This document shows positions 58,352 to 64,000 of a stretch of 64,000 nt of DNA, one piece after another (positions within the stretch are counted from its first letter, which is position 1; every line of letters begins with the position of its first letter). The notes below the pieces were generated by a model. That model did not search any database. It saw only the letters and a list, made by a program, of their open reading frames with translations, and was not told the origin of the DNA. Where the stretch lies: NCBI RefSeq assembly GCF_003252725.1, contig NZ_QEPO01000001.1, positions 1-64,000 of the forward strand, read 5' to 3'. This DNA comes from Haemophilus parainfluenzae. GTDB lineage: Bacteria > Pseudomonadota > Gammaproteobacteria > Enterobacterales > Pasteurellaceae. Made by a program: the position numbers and the translations under genes.

Positions 58352-59248
58352 ATGACTACGCAAAATCCTTTATTTTCGGGCGGCATCGTTGCCTTAGTAA
58401 CACCAATGGATAATCATGGACACATCGATTTTGAAACATTAGAAAAACTTGTTGAGTTTCATATCAATTCTGGCACCGATGCGATTGTTTCTGTGGGAAC
58501 AACGGGTGAAGCAGCCACTTTAAGCATTGATGAAAATGTTCGAGTAATTGAGAAGACGGTTGAATTTGCAAAAGGGCGCATTCCAATTATTGCCGGCACA
58601 GGTGCAAATGCAACCAGTGAAGCTATTGTTATGACAAAATTGCTACGAGATAGCGGAGTCGCGGGTTGCTTATCTGTTGTGCCTTACTACAATAAGCCAA
58701 CTCAAGAAGGCATGTTCCAACATTTTAAAGCGATTGCAGAATGCACGGACCTGCCACAACTTCTTTATAACGTACCGGGTCGTACAGGTAGTGATATGAA
58801 ACCTGAAACCGTGGCGCGTTTGGCTCAAATTGATAACATTGTGGGCATTAAAGAAGCGACGGGTGATGTCTCACGAGTTACTGCAATTAAAGAGCTTGCA
58901 GGTAAAGATTTCATCGTGTTAAGCGGTGATGATGCAACAGGTTTAGAAGCCATGAAATTAGGCGGTGAAGGTGTTATTTCGGTGACGAATAACATCGCAG
59001 CAAAAGATATGGCGGCAATGTGTCGTTATGCTTTAGCGGGCGATTTTGCGAAAGCAGAAGAAATTAATGCCCGTTTAATGCCTTTACATAAGAATTTATT
59101 TATTGAATCAAATCCAATCCCTGTCAAATGGGCAGCATATCGTTTAGGCTTAATTAAGACTCCATACTTACGTTTACCACTTACTGTGTTAAGCGAAAGC
59201 GCGCAAGTAAAAGTAGAAGAAGCATTAAAAGTTGCAGGACTAATTTAA
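58352..59248 (+). CDS. dapA: 4-hydroxy-tetrahydrodipicolinate synthase
   Basis: The 298-residue lyase joins pyruvate and aspartate semialdehyde in lysine and cell-wall synthesis. It has [10 protein letters not shown], the YYNKPTQEG segment with the proton-relay Tyr, and the Schiff-base lysine in [10 protein letters not shown] chose the ATG at 58352, with GGAG at 58343-58346. An in-frame GTG at 58346 lies inside that site. Confidence 0.95.
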   Translation: MTTQNPLFSGGIVALVTPMDNHGHIDFETLEKLVEFHINSGTDAIVSVGTTGEAATLSIDENVRVIEKTVEFAKGRIPIIAGTGANATSEAIVMTKLLRDSGVAGCLSVVPYYNKPTQEGMFQHFKAIAECTDLPQLLYNVPGRTGSDMKPETVARLAQIDNIVGIKEATGDVSRVTAIKELAGKDFIVLSGDDATGLEAMKLGGEGVISVTNNIAAKDMAAMCRYALAGDFAKAEEINARLMPLHKNLFIESNPIPVKWAAYRLGLIKTPYLRLPLTVLSESAQVKVEEALKVAGLI

Positions 59249-59252
59249 TGAA

Positions 59253-59282
59253 TTAAAGGGTTGTTTTTACAGCCCTTTAAAC
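59253..59282 (+). terminator. Hairpin after dapA
   Basis: TTAAAGGG / CCCTTTAA forms a stem shortly after dapA. The following tract is only weakly T-rich, so termination may be partial and bamC may be read from dapA. Confidence 0.5.
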
Positions 59283-59350
59283 TTTCAGCTCTTTTATTTG
59301 TCAAAGAGCGGTCATTATTCTAATTATTTTTTATTGAAAGGATTTAAGGA

Positions 59351-60352
59351 ATGAAAAAAATCGTACTGAGTTTAGTCGCAGCAGCATTGTTATCGGCATG
59401 TTCAAACAGCGTAGAAAAAATGCAGACGGCTAATGACACTTATCAAAATTCTGATCGTGAAATACCGAGCTTTTCTCCTTTAGCAAGTGGTGGGGTAACA
59501 TTGCCGCAAGCTGATCCGACTTATGAACTTCCTCAGCTTAATGCGAAAAAAGAACGCGTGGATATTCGTCCGCCTTCAACCCCATTAGCGATTATCAAAA
59601 ATTCTTTGACACAATTTGATGGTGAACGTGCATTGATTGTTTATACGGATGCACAAGCAGAGCTTTATAACCTCAAACAAATTGAGCGTTTATTAAAAGA
59701 AGAAGGCACAAATTCGACGTTAAATGGTGCGGTATTAATTAGTGATTGGGCACCAACGGGTCGTGCAGATGATAAAGCCAATACAGAGATCCGTTATAAA
59801 ATTGAACAAGTTACAGCGCAAGATGCGAGTGCGTTGGCTGTTTCTGTGGAGCAAATGCGTCGTGATGGTGTGATTTACACACCAAATCAAGCAGATAAAC
59901 AGCGCTATGCATCGGATCGTTTAAATCGTTTTGTTGCTGCGCTTACTAACGCTTATAACAAGCAACAACAGGATTTAAATAATGCCTCAGCAGGACCTTT
60001 CCAATCAGGTTTAATTACTGATACGAACGGTAGAATGGCATTAGGTATGGATGCAAGTTTTGGTCAAGCATGGCAACGTTTAGGTTCGACTTTACCTAAA
60101 TTAGGCTTTAAATCCACATCGGAATCGGCAGGCCGTGGCTATCGCGAGTTAAAATATAAACCATTGGATAAACAAGAGTGGCTACGTTTAGGTGTGAATC
60201 CGCCTAATCTAGAAAAAGGTGTTTACCAAATGCAAATCTCCGCAGTAGGTAAACAAAGTGCGGTCGTCATCACTGATGAAGACGGCAAGGCATTACCAAA
60301 TGAGGCTGCTCAATCCTTGTATTCTGCATTAAGTGTATTACTTGCACAATAA
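59351..60352 (+). CDS. bamC: Outer-membrane assembly lipoprotein BamC
   Basis: The 333-residue lipoprotein precursor has lipobox LLSAC (Cys17) and the DTYQNSDREIPSFSPLASGG unstructured region that wraps BamD. Two helix-grip domains follow. It belongs to the outer-membrane beta-barrel assembly complex. It lies after dapA, the conserved position. It ends in an uptake-signal terminator. Confidence 0.92.
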   Translation: MKKIVLSLVAAALLSACSNSVEKMQTANDTYQNSDREIPSFSPLASGGVTLPQADPTYELPQLNAKKERVDIRPPSTPLAIIKNSLTQFDGERALIVYTDAQAELYNLKQIERLLKEEGTNSTLNGAVLISDWAPTGRADDKANTEIRYKIEQVTAQDASALAVSVEQMRRDGVIYTPNQADKQRYASDRLNRFVAALTNAYNKQQQDLNNASAGPFQSGLITDTNGRMALGMDASFGQAWQRLGSTLPKLGFKSTSESAGRGYRELKYKPLDKQEWLRLGVNPPNLEKGVYQMQISAVGKQSAVVITDEDGKALPNEAAQSLYSALSVLLAQ

Positions 60353-60366
60353 TAGGAGTTGAGAAA

Positions 60367-60402
60367 TAAAAAGTGCGGTTCAATTTGACCGCACTTTTTT
60401 AT
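60367..60402. terminator. Bidirectional terminator after bamC
   Basis: AAAAAGTGCGGT / ACCGCACTTTTTT pairs two uptake signals (60371-60379 and 60388-60396) into a stem flanked by A- and T-runs. Confidence 0.88.
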
Positions 60403-60412
60403 TAGAAAAAAT

Positions 60413-60709
60413 TTATTCAGCTTTCACGCCTAAGTTACCTATTTTTACACCTAGGTTACCGAGTGAAACTGGGTCCAAATAATCCCCTAAGAATTTGAAT
60501 AACTCGCTTAATTCTGTAAATGAGCGTTTGATTTTTACTTGATCTTCTACTTTACGCACAAATTCATAACGCACATTTTCGCTCTCAAAATAAGCCGTGA
60601 GCGTGAGATAAATGGTTTCAAAAAAGTGGCTTTGAGCCCCTTCTTCACCTGGATCACTGATACGGACATTCCAAGTATTGTTAAATAAAACTTCTGTTTT
60701 GATTGACAT
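60413..60709 (-). CDS. Small protein of unknown function downstream of arfA
   Basis: The 98-residue soluble protein has no signal peptide, no cysteines and no known motif that I recognise. Its C-terminus carries a short tandem repeat (LGNLGVK then IGNLGVK). GAGGAAG precedes the ATG. It lies 25 bases beyond the arfA stop on the same strand. Because arfA has a terminator inside its coding region, expression would need read-through or its own promoter. Confidence 0.65.
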   Translation of the reverse strand: MSIKTEVLFNNTWNVRISDPGEEGAQSHFFETIYLTLTAYFESENVRYEFVRKVEDQVKIKRSFTELSELFKFLGDYLDPVSLGNLGVKIGNLGVKAE

Positions 60710-60734
60710 ATAGACTTCCTCTGTTTGTTATTTT

Positions 60735-60989
60735 TTATACTGAAATTGAAACGAAAAACCCGATGATAAAATTTCTGAAATCAAAAACTTTATCATCGGG
60801 CTTTTCAAACCAATTGCTCGCATATTTTGCTTTTCGTTGGTAACTGCCTTTGCCTTTACGTTTTTTCTCAACGCGTTGGCGGAATAATTTGTCGTGTAAT
60901 AGTGCCATCACAGCATTATCTTTCACGACTCCTTTGGCGTGTTGATAAATGGGCTGATTTTCAACCGCACTTTTTGTTTTTTTTGTCAT
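60735..60989 (-). CDS. arfA: Alternative ribosome-rescue factor ArfA
   Basis: The 84-residue frame contains the ArfA signature [20 protein letters not shown] and [17 protein letters not shown]. ArfA recruits release factor RF2 to ribosomes stalled on non-stop mRNA, as a backup to tmRNA. AGAGGTAAAT precedes the ATG at 60989. A strong intrinsic terminator (60754-60800) lies inside the last quarter of the frame, before the stop codon. Most transcripts should therefore lack a stop codon and feed the product into tmRNA-directed degradation. Confidence 0.93.
   Translation of the reverse strand: MTKKTKSAVENQPIYQHAKGVVKDNAVMALLHDKLFRQRVEKKRKGKGSYQRKAKYASNWFEKPDDKVFDFRNFIIGFFVSISV
60754..60800 (-). 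terminator. Intrinsic terminator inside the arfA coding region
   Basis: CCCGATGATAAA (60759-60770) and TTTATCATCGGG (60789-60800) form a perfect 12-base-pair stem. On the minus strand it is followed by T5. Transcription would stop near 60752, about 15 bases before the arfA stop codon at 60735-60737. Confidence 0.88.
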
Positions 60990-61000
60990 ATTTACCTCTA

Positions 61001-61032
61001 AAAAATTGCCGTGAAGTGGTTCACGGCAATTC
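61001..61032 (-). terminator. Terminator after the ArsC-like gene
   Basis: AATTGCCGTGAA / TTCACGGCAATT is a perfect 12-base stem with a 4-base loop and a T-run on the minus strand. It lies only 12 bases before the arfA start codon. Confidence 0.8.
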
Positions 61033-61058
61033 ATTATAGCGAAAATGAATAGAATTAC
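61033..61058 (-). promoter_or_regulatory. Candidate arfA promoter overlapping the ArsC-like gene end
   Basis: On the minus strand TTGTAA (61053-61058) and TATAAT (61033-61038) are 14 bases apart as drawn here, shorter than ideal, with the -10 element perfect. Transcripts starting here would begin at the hairpin at 61001-61032. Assigned by eye only. Confidence 0.4.
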
Positions 61059-61405
61059 AAAATAGCGAGTACGCTTTCAGGCGGTCGTCCAATTTTAGCT
61101 TTTTCACCTTTTACCACAATCGGGCGTTCTAATAGGGCTGAATTTTCACTGATGGCTTTTAATAAATCGTCATTCGTTAATGCAGGATTAGCTAACCCTG
61201 ATGATTGATAAAGTTCATCTTTGGTACGCATCATTTTTCTGACATCATCTAATCCTAATTTATTAGCCAGTTGCTGCAATGCTTCAATAGAGTAGTGTTG
61301 TTGTAAATAAAGTTCAATCGTCGGTTGAATGCCTTTTTCTTCTAATAAAGCTAAGGTTTCACGGCTTTTTGAGCAACGCGGATTATGATAAATCGTCACA
61401 GACAT
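61055..61405 (-). CDS. ArsC-family reductase (YfgD-like)
   Basis: The 116-residue thioredoxin-fold protein has the ArsC active site as [12 protein letters not shown] with the catalytic Cys11, and the RTKDELY and [18 protein letters not shown] segments. The family includes glutaredoxin-dependent arsenate reductases. No ars operon is near, so arsenate may not be the physiological substrate. It is divergent from the PerM-like gene, an arrangement also seen in enterobacteria (yfgD/perM). Confidence 0.88.
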   Translation of the reverse strand: MSVTIYHNPRCSKSRETLALLEEKGIQPTIELYLQQHYSIEALQQLANKLGLDDVRKMMRTKDELYQSSGLANPALTNDDLLKAISENSALLERPIVVKGEKAKIGRPPESVLAIL

Positions 61406-61499
61406 AACGTTTCCTTCTATTTTATGTTGAATGAGTGGATATAGGATTGATTCAAATTTTAACTTATAATGACAAAAAATACTTGTTTAGGAAGACTTT

Positions 61500-62546
61500 A
61501 TGTTAGAAATGCTAAAAAATTGGTATAGCCGTCGCTTAAGCGATCCGCAGGCGATGGGGCTACTTGCCATTTTGTTGTTTGGCTTTATTGCGATTTATTT
61601 CTTTAGTGATTTAATCGCCCCCTTGCTGATTGCCATTGTATTAGCATATTTATTGGAAATGCCGATTAATTTTCTAACGAAAAAATTAAAATTTCCTCGA
61701 ATGCTCGCTACGTTAGTCATTTTTGGTGGGTTTATAACCTTAGCGTTATTAATTTTCTTCGGACTTGTGCCAACATTATGGAATCAAACGATTTCCTTAT
61801 TAAGCGATTTGCCAGCCATGTTCAATAAGTTACATGAATGGTTGTTAGCCCTTCCTGAGCATTATCCTGAACTCATTGATTACACCATGATTGATACCTT
61901 TTTCAGTGCCGCTCGTGCAAAGATTTTGGGCTATGGCGAGTCTGCAGTGAAATTGTCGATTAGTTCATTAATGAACCTGGTATCACTGGGTATTTATGCA
62001 TTTTTAGTGCCATTAATGATGTTCTTTATGCTGAAAGATAAAAGCGAACTTCTTGCTGGTGTGAGCCGATTTTTGCCTAAAAATCGTATTTTGGCATCAA
62101 GAGTATGGAATGAAATGCAGCAACAAATTGCGAATTATATTCATGGTAAGTTGTTGGAAATTTTGATTGTCGGCGTGGTGACTTACATCATCTTTTTAAG
62201 CTTTGGTTTAAATTATCCACTCTTGCTTTCTGTTGCCGTTGGGCTTTCTGTATTAGTGCCTTATATCGGCGCGGTATTGGTGACGATTCCTGTTGCTTTA
62301 GTGGCGATGTTCCAGTTTGGCATTTCCCCAACGTTTTGGTATTTAATTGTGGCCTTTGCGGTGAGTCAATTTCTCGATGGAAACTTGTTGGTACCGTATT
62401 TATTCTCTGAAGTCGTTAATTTACACCCTTTAGTAATCATTATTTCAGTGCTGATTTTTGGCGGATTATGGGGATTCTGGGGCGTATTCTTCGCGATTCC
62501 ATTGGCAACGCTCGTTAAAGCTGTGCTGAATGCATTACCGGATTAG
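61500..62546 (+). CDS. AI-2E family transporter (PerM-like)
   Basis: The 348-residue inner-membrane protein has about seven or eight helices. The AI-2E/PerM motifs ALPEHYP in the periplasmic loop and [42 protein letters not shown] near the end are typical. Members are linked to autoinducer export or ion homeostasis, and the substrate here is open. GGAAG precedes the ATG. Confidence 0.88.
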   Translation: MLEMLKNWYSRRLSDPQAMGLLAILLFGFIAIYFFSDLIAPLLIAIVLAYLLEMPINFLTKKLKFPRMLATLVIFGGFITLALLIFFGLVPTLWNQTISLLSDLPAMFNKLHEWLLALPEHYPELIDYTMIDTFFSAARAKILGYGESAVKLSISSLMNLVSLGIYAFLVPLMMFFMLKDKSELLAGVSRFLPKNRILASRVWNEMQQQIANYIHGKLLEILIVGVVTYIIFLSFGLNYPLLLSVAVGLSVLVPYIGAVLVTIPVALVAMFQFGISPTFWYLIVAFAVSQFLDGNLLVPYLFSEVVNLHPLVIIISVLIFGGLWGFWGVFFAIPLATLVKAVLNALPD

Positions 62547-62562
62547 ACAGAATTAAAACGAT

Positions 62563-62594
62563 AAAAAGAAAGCTGACGAAAGTCAGCTTTTTTG
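62563..62594. terminator. Terminator between the PerM-like gene and trmO
   Basis: AAAGCTGAC / GTCAGCTTT forms a stem with A-run before and T-run after, placed between convergent genes. Confidence 0.88.
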
Positions 62595-63320
62595 TTCTTT
62601 TAATTTTTGGATATCCAAAATTTCCACACAGTCTGTTGTCCCTGCTTTAATACGCCATTTAATATTAAATTCGTACAGACTAATACCGTAAATACGATCG
62701 GTTTCTTTGCCTTGTTGATAAGCCGGGCGGGGATCTTGTGCGATCACTTCCGTAATAAAACGAGCTAAGTGCGGTCGGTTTTTGTGATATTTTTTAACTG
62801 CGCTTTGGGCGATTTCTGTAAATTCTACGTTTAATTTTGCAGGTGGTTTTTCTTGTGCAAAACTTGATTTTGCCTCAGGTTCGCTATCAGCATAGGCAAT
62901 ATAAGGTTTAATATCAAAAATAGGTGTGCCATCGACAAGATCCACGGAGCCCAAATGCAGAAAAACACGTCCATGAATACATTCCACTTGGCGTAATTCA
63001 ACTTTGGATAAGCCTAGCGGATTAGGGCGATGCGTAGCGCGTGAAGCAAATACACCGACACGTTGATTGCCGCCTAAACGAGGGGGACGAACAGTGGATT
63101 GCCATTTCCCATAGGGTACTTTGTCGAATTGGAAAATAAGCCAAAGATGGCTAAATTGCTCTAATCCTCGCACTGCCTCTGGTGAATTATACGGAGGGAG
63201 CAGTTCCACAATACCAATGCCATCCTGTACTAAATCTGGCTGACGAGGTACCGAGAATTTTTCTTTATAAGGTGTGTGAATCACCGCAATCGGGTGAAGA
63301 GTCAGTGTTAAATCATTCAT
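62583..63320 (-). CDS. trmO: tRNA (t6A37) N6-methyltransferase TrmO
   Basis: The 245-residue enzyme is of the TsaA/TrmO class, with a beta-barrel SAM-binding fold. It has [18 protein letters not shown], the [28 protein letters not shown] core and the [10 protein letters not shown] segment. It methylates t6A37 of certain threonine tRNAs. It is divergent from menA. Confidence 0.92.
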   Translation of the reverse strand: MNDLTLTLHPIAVIHTPYKEKFSVPRQPDLVQDGIGIVELLPPYNSPEAVRGLEQFSHLWLIFQFDKVPYGKWQSTVRPPRLGGNQRVGVFASRATHRPNPLGLSKVELRQVECIHGRVFLHLGSVDLVDGTPIFDIKPYIAYADSEPEAKSSFAQEKPPAKLNVEFTEIAQSAVKKYHKNRPHLARFITEVIAQDPRPAYQQGKETDRIYGISLYEFNIKWRIKAGTTDCVEILDIQKLKEQKS

Positions 63321-63381
63321 AAAAAGGCAATTTCCGTGTAGAATACGCCCTTTATTGTAATCAAAAGTGCGGTCAAAAAAA

Positions 63382-64000
63382 ATGACAAATCATAAATTGA
63401 AAATGTGGTGGGAAACCGCTCGCCCAAAAACCTTGCCTTTGGCGTTAGCTTCTATTTTTACTGGTTCGGCATTGGCATATTGGGCAGATAAAGAAAGTTT
63501 TAATCTCACCGTGATGTTACTTTGCTTGCTCACTACCATTTTATTGCAAGTCCTTTCCAACTTTGCTAACGATTACGGCGATCATCAAAAAGGGTCAGAT
63601 ACTGAAGAACGTATTGGGCCTTTACGCGGTATTCAGCAAGGTGCGATTTCCGCGAATGAACTTAAGTGGGGCTTAATTTTAATGGCGGCGGGAGCATTTT
63701 TCTCAGGTGCATTCTTAATTGGTATCGCATATCAAAGTCTCACAGATTTATTGGCCTTTGCGGGTTTGGGTATTCTAGCTATTATTGCTGCCATTACTTA
63801 TACCGTAGGGGTTAAACCTTATGGTTATTTAGGTTTAGGCGATCTGTCAGTGTTACTCTTTTTTGGACTATTAGGTGTAGGTGGAACCTATTATCTACAA
63901 ACTCACAGCATTGATAGCTTAATTACTTTACCTGCGTTAGGCTCAGGTTTATTAGCAACAGCTGTTTTAAATATCAATAATTTACGTGATATTGAGCAAG
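63382..64000 (+). CDS. menA: 1,4-dihydroxy-2-naphthoate polyprenyltransferase (5' part)
   Basis: The first 206 residues are in the window and the gene runs off the end. It starts [20 protein letters not shown]. The UbiA-superfamily motif NFANDYGDH binds the prenyl diphosphate with magnesium, and the membrane helices follow the MenA pattern. The enzyme attaches the polyprenyl chain to form demethylmenaquinone. With menB and menC it shows that the cell makes menaquinone. An uptake signal (63365-63373) precedes the start. Confidence 0.93.
   Translation, partial: MTNHKLKMWWETARPKTLPLALASIFTGSALAYWADKESFNLTVMLLCLLTTILLQVLSNFANDYGDHQKGSDTEERIGPLRGIQQGAISANELKWGLILMAAGAFFSGAFLIGIAYQSLTDLLAFAGLGILAIIAAITYTVGVKPYGYLGLGDLSVLLFFGLLGVGGTYYLQTHSIDSLITLPALGSGLLATAVLNINNLRDIEQ

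Noticed and set aside
61055-61405. Arsenic resistance locus
   Set aside because: Only an ArsC-like reductase is present, with no arsB, arsR or ACR3 nearby. YfgD-like proteins are common outside ars operons.

Overview
The window is a chromosomal segment of a Pasteurellaceae bacterium, most likely a Haemophilus close to H. parainfluenzae. The main evidence is more than fifty copies of the Haemophilus-type DNA uptake signal (AAGTGCGGT or its complement), about one per 1.1 kb, both inside genes and paired as hairpin terminators. Protein sequences and local gene orders (yihI-hemN, exbB-exbD-tonB/bcp/dapA/bamC, menB-menC-aroQ-accB-accC-yhdT-panF-prmA-dusB-fis, plsC-ftsP/lpxH) are also typical of the family. 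Intact hemE and hemN argue for a species that makes its own porphyrin, unlike H. influenzae. The species call is an inference from these features, not from a database search.

Layout. 1-200: the end of an rRNA operon (5S rRNA and terminator). 349-6490: yihI, a DUF2489 gene, hemN, lysA, lptM, cyaY and recQ. 6491-8888: the glycyl radical enzyme yjjI and a divergent YczE-type membrane protein, with adjacent CRP-like and FNR-like sites between them. 8838-11110: a GT9 glycosyltransferase and an O-antigen ligase. 11194-13805: fbaA, a small lipoprotein gene and pgk. 13904-16556: RNase I, yfhL ferredoxin, a DUF1232 mini-protein and an MFS transporter. 16633-21796: narQ, murB, a DUF2322 gene, rpoH, plsY and folB. 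21851-22937: a CDF metal exporter with a divergent MerR regulator. 22989-26567: nnrS behind an ABC uptake system with a Tat-type binding protein. 26701-30646: a YjbR-like gene, a secreted protein of unknown function, ftsP, plsC and lpxH.

30711-36384: glmS with a DeoR regulator, HU, yjaG, hemE and nudC. 36532-37622: a DUF3290/DUF421 membrane pair that looks imported. 37665-42924: tyrP (with two TyrR-like boxes), yicC, ygfZ, anmK and murQ. 42985-45402: a phosphohexomutase and a lipoprotein. 45547-55845: menaquinone genes (menB, menC), aroQ, fatty-acid synthesis (accB, accC), pantothenate uptake (yhdT, panF), a DMT transporter, prmA, dusB and fis. A GT25 glycosyltransferase is inserted between menB and menC. 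55896-60352: the TonB-ExbBD energy system with a Fur-like box, then bcp, dapA and bamC. 60413-64000: an orphan small gene, arfA, an ArsC-like reductase, a PerM-type transporter, trmO and the 5' part of menA.

Most of this is housekeeping backbone. Accessory or regulatory points of interest are the transcription terminator inside arfA, the GT25 gene bracketed by duplicated hairpin sequence, the DUF3290/DUF421 pair, the NnrS-ABC operon, a hairpin resembling the Neisseria DNA uptake sequence, and a CDF exporter that appears to lack its C-terminal domain. I saw no IS element, prophage, CRISPR array or tRNA gene. No stretch longer than 300 bases lacks a gene.
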